Below are positions 26,518-34,136 of a stretch of DNA of 35,278 nt, piece after piece. Under the pieces are notes generated by a model. The model was not told the DNA's origin. It was given only the letters and a program-made list of their open reading frames with translations, and did not search any database. Each line of letters starts with the position of its first letter. Position 1 is the first letter of the stretch. Both the position numbers and the translations under genes were made by a program. Source of the stretch: Streptomyces sp. (GTDB taxonomy: Bacteria; Actinomycetota; Actinomycetes; Streptomycetales; Streptomycetaceae); contig NZ_JAPSKN010000017.1 in the NCBI RefSeq assembly GCF_031181705.1, positions 18,878-54,155 of the forward strand. Direction: 5' to 3'.

Positions 26518-26976
26518 CTACTGCGGCTTCGCCGCGCGCAGCGCCTGCGCAAGCCGCTCCGGCTCGCGCGTGGACAGGTACAGGTAGGGCGTCGGATCCT
26601 GCGGGTCCGTGACCTCCACGCGCAGGGCCGTGGGGATGTAGGCGCGCAGCAGCAGGAAGGCGCGCGGATCGGCCTTGTGGGTGCGCCAGGCGCGGGCCTC
26701 CTCCGCGTCCAGCACCTCCGCCTCGCCCAGTGCCGCCAGCGGGATCCGCGCCTCCCCGGCGATCAGGGAATCGCCCACGACACGGATGCGGACCGAGCCG
26801 TAGGAACTCGCGGCGACGGCCGCGACCGCGGTGCCCCCGGCCAGCCCGCCGAGCATCGGCAGCGTGCCGAACGGGAGCAGGACCAGGGCCATGGAGACGC
26901 CCACGAGGAACGAGATCAGCCACCAGGTCCGCGGGGCGGTGAGGCGTTCTTCGTAGGGGGCGGCGGAGAGCTGCAT
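26518..26976 (-). CDS. DUF3093 family membrane protein
   Basis: Protein of 152 residues with two close N-terminal membrane segments (WWLISFLVGVSMALVLLPF, about 18-37, and LGGLAGGTAVAAVAAS, about 42-58). A soluble beta-rich domain follows with LIAGEARIPLAALGEAEVLDAEEARAWR and a tail motif, LYLSTREPERLAQALRAAK. The family is actinobacterial (Rv2698) and its function is unknown. The ATG at 26976 is 7 nt after the hexamer CAAGCT on the minus strand, with no ribosome-binding site, so a leaderless start is likely. It sits on the opposite strand to its neighbours here, as Rv2698 does in Mycobacterium. It is divergent from the thioesterase gene with 58 bp between starts. Confidence 0.87.
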   Translation of the reverse strand: MQLSAAPYEERLTAPRTWWLISFLVGVSMALVLLPFGTLPMLGGLAGGTAVAAVAASSYGSVRIRVVGDSLIAGEARIPLAALGEAEVLDAEEARAWRTHKADPRAFLLLRAYIPTALRVEVTDPQDPTPYLYLSTREPERLAQALRAAKPQ

Positions 26977-26979
26977 GGA

Positions 26980-26991
26980 GCCAAGCTTGGC
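26980..26991. promoter_or_regulatory. 12-bp perfect palindrome in the divergent DUF3093/thioesterase promoter region
   Basis: GCCAAGCTTGGC is a perfect palindrome lying across the proposed DUF3093 -10 (CAAGCT on the minus strand). It could be an operator for the divergent pair, or chance. Confidence 0.35.
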
Positions 26992-27020
26992 ACGGTGTCC
27001 GGAAGGGGCCGACGCGCGGG

Positions 27021-27026
27021 TAAGGT
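27021..27026 (+). promoter_or_regulatory. Putative -10 element (TAAGGT) for the thioesterase-dut operon
   Basis: TAAGGT ends 8 nt before the GTG at 27035. It fits TANNNT, with transcription starting at or near the first codon. No clear -35 is seen. Confidence 0.45.
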
Positions 27027-27034
27027 CTGCGCCT

Positions 27035-27619
27035 GTGAGTGGTACTTCCGCAGCCCTTCAGCCCCCGGCCGAGGCCGTCCGACCGGTGCGGCATCCGGAC
27101 GCCCCGGCGCCCGGCGAGCTCCTCGGTGCGCACTACGGCCAGTGTTTCGGCTGTGGCGGGGACCAGCCGCACGGGCTGCACCTTCAGGCCCGGGCCGGCG
27201 AGGGCGTCTCCCTCACCGCCGAGTTCACCGTGCAGCCCGCCCACCAGGGGGCACCGGGCCTGGCGCACGGCGGTGTGCTCGCCAGTGCGCTGGACGAGAC
27301 CCTCGGCTCGCTGAACTGGCTGCTGCGCACGATCGCCGTGACCGGACGGCTGGAGACCGACTTCGTGCGGCCGGTGCCGGTCGGCACCACGCTGCACCTG
27401 GAGGCCGAGGTGACGGCGGTGGCCGGGCGGAAGATCTACTCGACCGCGACCGGCCGGGTGGGCGGCCCCGACGGTCCCGTCGCGGTGCGCGCCGACGCGC
27501 TCTTCATCGAGGTGAAGGTCGACCACTTCGTCGACCACGGCCGCCAGGAGGAGATCCAGGCGGCCATGAACGACCCGGACCAGGTCCGGCGCACGCGTGC
27601 CTTCGAGGTGAACCCGTGA
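27035..27619 (+). CDS. PaaI-type hotdog-fold acyl-CoA thioesterase
   Basis: Protein of 194 residues. A single hotdog domain spans about 30-165: LGAHYGQCFGCGGDQPHGLHL, FTVQPAHQGAPGLAHGGVLASALDETLG (the HGG...DE thioesterase motif), then TDFVRPVPVGTTLHLEAEV. It probably hydrolyses an acyl-CoA. The GTG at 27035 is used because the homology begins about 30 residues later and a TAAGGT -10 is just upstream; an in-frame ATG at 26975 would run antisense into the DUF3093 gene and is rejected. The stop overlaps the dut GTG (GTGA), so it is translationally coupled to dUTPase, although no metabolic link is obvious. The Cys pair CFGC is notable. Confidence 0.87.
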   Translation: MSGTSAALQPPAEAVRPVRHPDAPAPGELLGAHYGQCFGCGGDQPHGLHLQARAGEGVSLTAEFTVQPAHQGAPGLAHGGVLASALDETLGSLNWLLRTIAVTGRLETDFVRPVPVGTTLHLEAEVTAVAGRKIYSTATGRVGGPDGPVAVRADALFIEVKVDHFVDHGRQEEIQAAMNDPDQVRRTRAFEVNP

Positions 27620-28164
27620 GCCGCCGGCCCGTGGACGTGCTGATCCGGCGCGTCGATCCGGACGTACCGCTCCCGTCGTACGCGCACCCCGGTGACGCGG
27701 GAGCCGATCTGCGTACCACCGAGGCGTGCGAACTGGCGCCCGGGGAGCGGGCCGTGCTGCCCACGGGGGTGTCTGTGGCGCTGCCCGAGGGGTACGCGGC
27801 CTTCGTGCACCCGCGATCCGGCCTGGCCGCGCGCTGCGGCGTCGCCCTGGTGAATGCCCCGGGGACGGTTGATGCCGGGTACCGTGGGGAGATCAAGGTG
27901 ATCGTGGTGAATCTCGACCCGCGCGAGGCCGTGCGGTTCGAGCGCTTCGACCGGATCGCCCAACTGGTCGTCCAGCAGGTCGAGAGGGTCCGCTTCCAGG
28001 AGGTGGCGGAGCTTCCCGGCTCCGCGCGGGCCGAGGGGGGCTTCGGGTCCACCGGAGGCCATGCGGCGGTGGACGGCAGCGGCACAAGCGGTCAGGCCGC
28101 CCTGGGCGGTCAGGCGGGTGGGAATCGATACGCTTCGGTCGTATCCGACCGGGAAGGACAGTGA
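27616..28164 (+). CDS. dut: Deoxyuridine 5'-triphosphate nucleotidohydrolase (dUTPase)
   Basis: Protein of 182 residues that converts dUTP to dUMP and pyrophosphate. All five trimeric dUTPase motifs are present: I DAGADL (27-32), II PRSGLA (66-71), III GTVDAGYRGEI (83-93, catalytic Asp86), IV RIAQLVV (113-119), and V GSARAEGGFGSTGG (135-148). After motif V there is an extra C-terminal tail of about 34 residues (Gly/Ser/Ala-rich), longer than in the basic family. The GTG at 27616 lies in a GTGA overlap with the thioesterase and has GAGGTGA upstream. The DUF3710 gene starts one base after its stop. Confidence 0.95.
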   Translation: MSRRPVDVLIRRVDPDVPLPSYAHPGDAGADLRTTEACELAPGERAVLPTGVSVALPEGYAAFVHPRSGLAARCGVALVNAPGTVDAGYRGEIKVIVVNLDPREAVRFERFDRIAQLVVQQVERVRFQEVAELPGSARAEGGFGSTGGHAAVDGSGTSGQAALGGQAGGNRYASVVSDREGQ

Positions 28165-28165
28165 C

Positions 28166-28918
28166 GTGTTCGGACGTCGCAAGAAGAGGGATGCCGCCGA
28201 GGACGCGGCCGGCGAGGCCGAGCAGGTCGTCGACGGTGTCGACACCGAGGCGGACGAAGAGGGCGGGCGCCTGAGGCTCGAACCGGCGCCGCGCCCCGAC
28301 GGACCCTGGGACAGCTCCGAGGTGCGCGACCCGGCCGAGGGCCGGGTGGACCTGGGGGGCCTGTTCGTGCCGGGCGTCGACGGCATGGAGCTCAGGGTCG
28401 AGGTCGCGGGCGACGCGATCGTCGCGGCGACGGTCGTGCTGCGCGACAGCGCCATCCAGTTGCAGGCCTTCGCCGCGCCCAAGCGCGAGGGTATCTGGGG
28501 CGAGGTGCGCGAGGAGATCGGCACCGGCATCACCCAGCAGGGCGGCATCGTCGACGAGGTCGAGGGTCCGCTGGGCTGGGAGCTGCGTGCCCAGGTACCC
28601 GTCCAGCTGCCGGACGGCACCGGCGGCTTCCAGGTCGTGCGGTTCGTCGGCGTCGACGGCCCCCGCTGGTTCCTGCGCGGGGTCATCTCCGGCCAGGGCG
28701 CGGTGCAGCCGCAGGCCGCAGGGCTGCTGGAGCAGATCTTCCGGGACACGGTCGTGGTCCGCGGCGAGGGCCCTATGGCGCCCCGCGACCCGATCGTCCT
28801 GAAGCTGCCGAACGACGCCCAGATGGTGCCCGAGGGCGTGCAGCAGGAGGAGGGCTCCCGTTTCGCCGGCGGAATGGGCCAGCTCCAGCGCGGACCGGAG
28901 ATCACCGAGGTCCGCTGA
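28166..28918 (+). CDS. DUF3710 family protein
   Basis: Protein of 250 residues. The N-terminus is charged (FGRRKKRDAAEDAAGEAEQ), then comes the conserved body from about residue 45: GPWDSSEVRD, RVDLGGLFVPGVDGMELRVEV, and IVAATVVLRDSAIQLQAFAAPK. Next are GIWGEVREEI and WELRAQVPV, then VRFVGVDGPRWFLRGVI and LKLPNDAQMVP. It is the Rv2696c family: actinobacterial, beta-rich, probably cytoplasmic, function unknown. The GTG at 28166 is one base after the dut stop, with GGAAGG about 9 nt upstream. Linkage to dut is conserved between Streptomyces and Mycobacterium, so a shared job is likely but not shown. Confidence 0.9.
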   Translation: MFGRRKKRDAAEDAAGEAEQVVDGVDTEADEEGGRLRLEPAPRPDGPWDSSEVRDPAEGRVDLGGLFVPGVDGMELRVEVAGDAIVAATVVLRDSAIQLQAFAAPKREGIWGEVREEIGTGITQQGGIVDEVEGPLGWELRAQVPVQLPDGTGGFQVVRFVGVDGPRWFLRGVISGQGAVQPQAAGLLEQIFRDTVVVRGEGPMAPRDPIVLKLPNDAQMVPEGVQQEEGSRFAGGMGQLQRGPEITEVR

Positions 28919-28935
28919 CCCGCAGAGACACACCA

Positions 28936-28966
28936 GGGCCGCACCCCGCCGGGGGCGCGGCCCTTT
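28936..28966 (+). terminator. Terminator after the DUF3710 gene
   Basis: The stem GGGCCGC (28936-28942) pairs with GCGGCCC (28957-28963), with an inner CCCC/GGGG helix, and is followed by TTT. It closes the thioesterase-dut-DUF3710 operon. Confidence 0.75.
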
Positions 28967-29077
28967 CTCGTGCGCGGAGCCTTGACGGCGCATTGGTCTG
29001 TACCTACCGTCTCCGACCACGCGCCCGTTCATAAAGGCGCTTCGCGTTCACATACGAGAACGGAAGGCCCCCCACGC

Positions 29078-30262
29078 ATGCGCAGAACCGCTCTCTTCGC
29101 GGCCGCGGCCGCCCTCGTCGCCGGAGTCCTCGCCTGGCCCGCCGGAGCCGCCCCCAGCGCCCCTGCCGCGCCCGCGGCCTTCGTCCACCCCGGCGTCACC
29201 GTCTCCAAGGGCCAGTTGGACTTCGCCCGGTCCAAGGTCACCGCCGGTGCCCAGCCCTGGAAAAGCGCCTTCGACCAGATGATGGCGAGCAGGTACGCCG
29301 ACCTGAACCGCACGCCCAAGCCCCGGGCGGTCGTCGAGTGCGGCTCGTACTCCAACCCCAACTACGGCTGCACCGACGAACGCGAGGACGCGATCGCCGC
29401 GTACACCCACGCCCTGGCCTGGTACATCACGCGCGACGAACGGCACGCGCGCAAGGCCATCGAGCTGATGGACGCCTGGTCCGCCGTGATCCGCGACCAC
29501 ACCAACAGCAACGCGCCCCTGCAGACCGGCTGGGCCGGCTCCTCCTGGCCCAGGGCCGCCGAGATCATCAAGTACACGTACACCGGGACCTGGGCCAACT
29601 CCGGGCGCTTCGCCACCATGCTCCGCACCGTCTACCTGCCCGAGATCATCAACGGCTCCCACTCCAACGGGAACTGGGAGCTGTCGATGATGGAGGCCGC
29701 CATCGGCATCGCGGTCTTCCTGGAGGACAAGGCGTCCTACGACAAGGCCATGGCGAAGTTCCGCACCCGGACGGCCGCCTACGTCTACCTGGAGTCCGAC
29801 GGCGCGCTGCCGAAGACCGTCCCCGGCCAGAACCTCGACACCCGCGACAAGATCGTCAAGTACTGGCAGGGGCAGTCGACCTTCGTCAACGGGCTCAGTC
29901 AGGAGACCTGCCGCGACTTCACGCACACCGGCTACGGCCTCTCGGCCATCTCGCACGTCGCCGAGACCAGCCGGATCCAGGGCCAGGACCTCTACGGCAC
30001 GGACGTGGGGGAGCGGCTGCGGCACGGGCTCGGCTTCCACGCCAAGTACGAGCTCGGCGGCGCCGTCCCGAGCTGGCTGTGCGGCGGCTCGCTCAAGCCC
30101 GGACTCGGCCCGATAACCGAGGTCGGCCACAACGCCCTCGCCAACCGCCTCGGGCACGCCATGACCAACACCGAGACCCTGACCCTGCGCGGCCGCCCGG
30201 CCGGCAGCAACAACCTCTTCGTCGCCTGGGAGACCCTGACCCACGGCGACAACCCCGCCTGA
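29078..30262 (+). CDS. Secreted alginate-lyase-family protein
   Basis: Protein of 394 residues. The Sec-type signal peptide spans 1-24 (RRTALFAAAAALVAGVLAW, cleavage AGA|AP). The mature part is an alpha-rich barrel of the polysaccharide lyase/alginate lyase type. Conserved-looking segments are ECGSYSNPNYGC, YTHALAWYITRDERHARKAIELMDAWS, HSNGNWELSMMEAAIGIAVF and CRDFTHTGYGLSAISHVAE; the HSNGNW and FTHTGYG motifs hold the Asn, His and Tyr expected of the catalytic site. The polymer is unknown; uronate polysaccharides are the family's usual targets. The ATG at 29078 follows GGAAGG by 10 nt. It stands alone between a terminator and the kdpDE genes and interrupts a gene order otherwise shared with Mycobacterium. 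Confidence 0.82.
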   Translation: MRRTALFAAAAALVAGVLAWPAGAAPSAPAAPAAFVHPGVTVSKGQLDFARSKVTAGAQPWKSAFDQMMASRYADLNRTPKPRAVVECGSYSNPNYGCTDEREDAIAAYTHALAWYITRDERHARKAIELMDAWSAVIRDHTNSNAPLQTGWAGSSWPRAAEIIKYTYTGTWANSGRFATMLRTVYLPEIINGSHSNGNWELSMMEAAIGIAVFLEDKASYDKAMAKFRTRTAAYVYLESDGALPKTVPGQNLDTRDKIVKYWQGQSTFVNGLSQETCRDFTHTGYGLSAISHVAETSRIQGQDLYGTDVGERLRHGLGFHAKYELGGAVPSWLCGGSLKPGLGPITEVGHNALANRLGHAMTNTETLTLRGRPAGSNNLFVAWETLTHGDNPA

Positions 30263-30349
30263 GGCCTCCGCCCGGCCGGGCGCGTCAGGGTTCCGTCAAA
30301 GACGGCCCCGCGGACCCGCCCGGCACCGGCACGCCGCCCCGGCCGGCCG

Positions 30350-30355
30350 TAAGGT
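30350..30355 (+). promoter_or_regulatory. Possible -10 element (TAAGGT) upstream of kdpD
   Basis: TAAGGT fits TANNNT and would give a leader of about 57 nt. A second candidate, GACAAT (30406-30411), ends 7 nt before the ATG and would give a leaderless message. The choice cannot be made from sequence. Confidence 0.3.
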
Positions 30356-30360
30356 CGACG

Positions 30361-30400
30361 CTGCGCAGGCAGCGGAGCCCGATGCTGCGCGGGCAGCGGA
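30361..30400. repeat. Imperfect 16-bp direct repeat in the kdpD leader
   Basis: CTGCGCAGGCAGCGGA (30361-30376) and CTGCGCGGGCAGCGGA (30385-30400) differ at one base and have a 24-bp period. They lie just before kdpD and could be regulator half-sites. Confidence 0.6.
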
Positions 30401-30418
30401 CCGGAAGACAATGGGGCC

Positions 30419-32983
30419 ATGGCACGCGGCAAGCTACGGATCTACCTCGGTGCGGCACCGGGCGTCGGCAAGACGTACGCGATGCTGTCCGAGGCGCACC
30501 GCCGCGTCGAGCGGGGCACCGACTGCGTGGTCGCCTTCGTCGAGCACCACGGCCGGCCCCGCACCGAGGTGATGCTGCGCGGCCTGGAGCAGGTGCCGCG
30601 CCGGGAGCTGGAGTACCGCGGGGGCGTCTTCCCCGAGATGGACCTCGACGCCGTGCTCGCCCGCGGCCCCCAGGTCGCCCTGGTGGACGAACTCGCCCAC
30701 ACCAACGTCCCCGGCTCCCGCAACGCCAAGCGCTGGCAGGACGTGGAGGAACTGCTGGCGGCCGGCATCGACGTGGTCTCGACCGTCAACATCCAGCACC
30801 TGGAGTCCCTCGGCGACGTCGTCGAGTCGATCACCGGCGTGCGGCAGCAGGAAACCGTGCCGGACGAGGTGGTGCGGCGGGCCGACCAGGTCGAGCTGGT
30901 CGACATGTCGCCCGAGGCGCTGCGGCGAAGGATGGCGCACGGCAACATCTACCAGCCCGACAAGGTCGACGCGGCCCTGTCGAACTACTTCCGCCCCGGC
31001 AACCTCACCGCCCTGCGCGAGCTGGCCCTGCTGTGGGTGGCCGACCGGGTCGACGCCCACCTCACCCAGTACCGCAGCGAGCACCGGGTCTCGCGGATCT
31101 GGGGCTCGCGGGAGCGGATCGTGGTCGGCCTGACCGGCGGCCCCGAGGGCCGTACGCTCATCCGCCGCGCCGCCCGGCTGGCCGAGAAGGGCGCCGGCGG
31201 TGAGGTGCTCGCCGTCTACATAGCGCGCAGCGACGGGCTGGCCTCCGCCTCGCCCAAGGAACTGGCCCTCCAGCGGACGCTGGCCGAGGACCTCGGCGGC
31301 ACCTTCCACCACGTGGTCGGCGACGACATACCGGCCGCTCTGCTCTCCTTCGCCCGCGGCGTGAACGCCACTCAGATCGTCCTCGGCTCCTCCCGCCGCA
31401 AGACCTGGCAGTACGTCTTCGGGCCCGGCGTCGGCGCCACCGTCGCGCGGGAGTCCGGGCCCGACCTCGACGTGCACATCGTCACCCATGACGAGGTCGC
31501 CAAGGGCCGCGGCCTGCCGGTGGCCCGGGGCGTGCGCCTCGGGCGGTCCCGGCGGGTGTGGGGCTGGATCGCCGGTGTCGCCGGGCCGCTGGTCCTGACG
31601 GCGCTGCTGAGCACCGTCGACCTCGGCCTCGCCAACGACATGCTGCTGTTCCTGGCGCTGACGGTGGCGGCGGCCCTGCTCGGCGGGCTGGCGCCCGCCC
31701 TGGCCTCGGCGGCCGTCGGGTCGCTGCTGCTGAACTACTTCTACACACCGCCGTTGCACCGGTGGACCATCGCCGACCCGAAGAACATCGTCGCCATCGT
31801 GATCTTCGTGGCCGTCGGCGCGGCGGTGGCCTCCGTGGTCGACCTCGCCGCCCGCCGCACCCACCAGGCGGCCCGGCTGCGGGCCGAGTCGGAGATCCTG
31901 TCGTTCCTCGCGGGCAACGTGCTGCGCGGCGAGACCGGACTGGAGGAGCTGCTGGAACGGGTCCGGGAGACCTTCGGCATGGAGTCCGCCGCCCTGCTGG
32001 AACGGGCCGGCGACGTCGAGCCGTGGACCTGCGCAGGCCGCGTCGGCCAGGGGCGCGCCGTCGAGCGGCCCGATCAGGCGGACGTGGACATGCCGGTCGG
32101 GGACCACATGGCCCTCGCGCTGACCGGCCGGGTCCTGCCCGCCGAGGACCGCCGGGTGCTGGCCGCCTTCGCCGCCCAGGCCGCCGTCGTGCTGGACCGG
32201 CGCCGGCTCCGTGAGGAGGCCGACCGGGCCCGGGGGCTCGCCGAGGGCAACCGCATCCGCACGGCGCTGCTGGCCGCCGTCAGCCACGACCTGCGCACAC
32301 CGCTGGCCGGGATCAAGGCGGCGGTGTCCTCGCTGCGGTCCGAGGACGTCGAGTGGTCCGAGGAGGACCGGGCCGAGCTGCTGGGGGGCATCGAGGAGGG
32401 CGCCGACCGGCTCGACCACCTCGTGGGGAACCTGCTCGACATGTCCCGCCTGCAGACCGGCACCGTCACCCCGCTGATCCGGGAGATCGACCTCGACGAG
32501 GTGGCGCCGATGGCGCTCGGCGGCGTGCCCGAGGGCAGTGTCGACCTGGACGTGCCGGAGAGCCTGCCCATGGTCGAGGTCGACCCGGGTCTGCTGGAGC
32601 GGGCGATGGCCAACCTCGTCGAGAACGCCGTCAAGTACGGTCCGCCCGGCGTGCCCGTGCTGGTCGCCGCCAGCGCGCTCGCCGAGCGGGTCGAGGTGCG
32701 GGTGGTCGACCGGGGGCCGGGCGTCCCGGACACGGCGAAGGAACGTATCTTCGAACCCTTCCAGCGCTACGGCGACGCCCCGCGCGGCGCCGGCGTGGGT
32801 CTGGGGCTCGCGGTGGCGCGCGGCTTCGCCGAGGCCATGGGCGGCACCCTGAACGCCGAGGACACCCCCGGCGGCGGACTCACCATGGTCCTCACCCTCC
32901 GCGCGGCGGGAACGCGCCCGGAGCCGGTCCTCCCGGCGGAACCCGCGGCACCTCTGGCAGAACCGGAAAGGCAGGCCTCATGA
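30419..32983 (+). CDS. kdpD: KdpD-like sensor histidine kinase
   Basis: Protein of 854 residues. The KdpD N-terminal domain spans about 2-210, with Walker A GAAPGVGKT (11-19) and Walker B VALVDELAHTN. A universal-stress-protein domain follows (about 229-360). The DUF4118 region has four membrane segments (about 380-480), followed by a GAF-like domain (about 490-600), HisKA with His623 in AAVSHDLRTPLAG, and HATPase (ANLVENAVKYGP; GVGLGLAVARGFAEAMGG). It responds to low potassium or osmotic stress and phosphorylates KdpE. In some bacteria the USP domain binds c-di-AMP. The stop overlaps the kdpE ATG (ATGA). No kdpFABC genes are in view, so its targets are elsewhere. The C-terminus has a Pro/Glu-rich tail. 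Confidence 0.93.
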   Translation: MARGKLRIYLGAAPGVGKTYAMLSEAHRRVERGTDCVVAFVEHHGRPRTEVMLRGLEQVPRRELEYRGGVFPEMDLDAVLARGPQVALVDELAHTNVPGSRNAKRWQDVEELLAAGIDVVSTVNIQHLESLGDVVESITGVRQQETVPDEVVRRADQVELVDMSPEALRRRMAHGNIYQPDKVDAALSNYFRPGNLTALRELALLWVADRVDAHLTQYRSEHRVSRIWGSRERIVVGLTGGPEGRTLIRRAARLAEKGAGGEVLAVYIARSDGLASASPKELALQRTLAEDLGGTFHHVVGDDIPAALLSFARGVNATQIVLGSSRRKTWQYVFGPGVGATVARESGPDLDVHIVTHDEVAKGRGLPVARGVRLGRSRRVWGWIAGVAGPLVLTALLSTVDLGLANDMLLFLALTVAAALLGGLAPALASAAVGSLLLNYFYTPPLHRWTIADPKNIVAIVIFVAVGAAVASVVDLAARRTHQAARLRAESEILSFLAGNVLRGETGLEELLERVRETFGMESAALLERAGDVEPWTCAGRVGQGRAVERPDQADVDMPVGDHMALALTGRVLPAEDRRVLAAFAAQAAVVLDRRRLREEADRARGLAEGNRIRTALLAAVSHDLRTPLAGIKAAVSSLRSEDVEWSEEDRAELLGGIEEGADRLDHLVGNLLDMSRLQTGTVTPLIREIDLDEVAPMALGGVPEGSVDLDVPESLPMVEVDPGLLERAMANLVENAVKYGPPGVPVLVAASALAERVEVRVVDRGPGVPDTAKERIFEPFQRYGDAPRGAGVGLGLAVARGFAEAMGGTLNAEDTPGGGLTMVLTLRAAGTRPEPVLPAEPAAPLAEPERQAS

Positions 32984-33663
32984 CCCGCGTCCTGGTGGTC
33001 GACGACGAGCCGCAGATCGTCCGCGCCCTCGTGATCAACCTCAAGGCACGCACGTACGAGGTCGACGCGGCCCACGACGGCGCCACGGCCCTCCAGCTCG
33101 CCGCGGCCCGCCACCCCGACGTGGTCGTCCTCGACCTCGGGCTGCCCGACATGGACGGTGTCGAGGTGATCAGGGGCCTGCGCGGCTGGACGCGGGTGCC
33201 GATCCTGGTGCTGTCCGCGCGGCACTCCTCCGACGAGAAGGTCGAGGCGCTGGACGCGGGCGCCGACGACTACGTCACCAAGCCGTTCGGCATGGACGAG
33301 CTGCTGGCGCGGCTGCGGGCCGCCGTGCGCCGGGCCGAGCCGGCCGGCGGCGGTGAGGGCGACGTGATCGTGGAGACCGGGGAGTTCACCGTCGACCTGG
33401 CCGCGAAGAAGGTCCACCGTGCCGGGAAGGACGTCCGCCTGACCCCCACCGAGTGGCACCTGCTGGAGGTCCTGGTGCGCAACAGCGGCCGCCTGGTCGG
33501 GCAGAGGCAGCTGCTGCAGGAGGTGTGGGGGCCGTCGTACGGGACGGAGACCAACTATCTGCGCGTGTACATGGCACAGCTGCGGAGGAAACTGGAGGCG
33601 GACCCGTCCCATCCCAAGCACTTCATCACGGAGCCGGGGATGGGCTACCGGTTCGAGAAGTGA
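32980..33663 (+). CDS. kdpE: Response regulator KdpE (OmpR family)
   Basis: Protein of 227 residues. The receiver has Asp8/Asp9, phospho-acceptor Asp52 in VVVLDLGLPDMDG and Lys101 in VTKPFGM. The winged-helix effector domain spans about 135-227 (LTPTEWHLLEVLVRNSGRLVGQRQLLQEVWG; TNYLRVYMAQLRRKLEADPSHPKHFITEPGMGYRF), where TEPGMGYRF is typical of KdpE. The ATG at 32980 lies in a 4-nt overlap with kdpD, so production is coupled. It is expected to activate the high-affinity potassium uptake operon (kdpFABC), which is not in this window. Confidence 0.93.
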   Translation: MTRVLVVDDEPQIVRALVINLKARTYEVDAAHDGATALQLAAARHPDVVVLDLGLPDMDGVEVIRGLRGWTRVPILVLSARHSSDEKVEALDAGADDYVTKPFGMDELLARLRAAVRRAEPAGGGEGDVIVETGEFTVDLAAKKVHRAGKDVRLTPTEWHLLEVLVRNSGRLVGQRQLLQEVWGPSYGTETNYLRVYMAQLRRKLEADPSHPKHFITEPGMGYRFEK

Positions 33664-33722
33664 GCCGTGCCCGCTCGACGGGGTCCCCGCCGCGGGGCTA
33701 CGGAGATGTCGGCACGCCCCGG

Positions 33723-33728
33723 TACGCT
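33723..33728 (+). promoter_or_regulatory. Putative -10 element (TACGCT) for the OB-fold gene, leaderless type
   Basis: TACGCT ends 6 nt before the ATG at 33735, and no ribosome-binding site is present in the gap. Confidence 0.45.
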
Positions 33729-33734
33729 TCAGAT

Positions 33735-34133
33735 ATGAGTGCTGTTCCTCGTTCCGAAAAGCCGGCGGGCCGGTTCCGGCGCATGCTCGACCGGCTCTCC
33801 TCGTCGCAGGAGGACCTGGAGTCCGAGGAACTGCGGGAGGACACCGCGACGGCCGGCTGTACCCGGATCGGAGACTGCCAGGACCGCCAGATAGTGACGG
33901 TTACTGGTACCTTGCGCACGGTCACCCTGCGCCCCCGCGCCGGAGTCCCGGCCCTGGAGGCCGAGCTGTTCGACGGCTCGGCCGCACTGGACGTGGTGTG
34001 GCTCGGCCGGCGGTCCATCGTGGGCATAGAGCCGGGCCGCAAGCTGATCGCATCGGGCCGGATCTCGATGAGCCGGGGCCGCCGGGTGCTGTTCAACCCC
34101 AAGTACGAACTCAGACCCCTCGGACGGGAGTAG
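33735..34133 (+). CDS. OB-fold nucleic acid-binding domain protein
   Basis: Protein of 132 residues. A basic N-terminal segment (FRRMLDRLSSSQEDLESEELRE) leads into a compact OB-fold (about 45-130): IVTVTGTLRTVTLRPRAGVPALEAELFDGSAALDVVWLGRRSIVGIEPGRKLIASGRIS. The Cys pair CTRIGDC (about 42-48) precedes the fold. It is the Rv2694c-type family, usually linked to a DUF3159 gene. Such folds bind single-stranded nucleic acids or oligosaccharides, but the ligand is unknown. The ATG at 33735 is 6 nt after TACGCT, so the transcript may be leaderless. The DUF3159 gene starts 3 nt after the stop. Confidence 0.87.
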   Translation: MSAVPRSEKPAGRFRRMLDRLSSSQEDLESEELREDTATAGCTRIGDCQDRQIVTVTGTLRTVTLRPRAGVPALEAELFDGSAALDVVWLGRRSIVGIEPGRKLIASGRISMSRGRRVLFNPKYELRPLGRE

Positions 34134-34136
34134 CCG

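Noticed and set aside
26975..27034. An upstream ATG (26975) for the thioesterase
   Set aside because: It would overlap the start of the divergent DUF3093 gene and give an N-terminus without family similarity. The GTG at 27035 with a -10 before it is better.
30434..32419. A 661-codon antisense frame over kdpD
   Set aside because: A shadow of kdpD with no start context and no recognisable motif.
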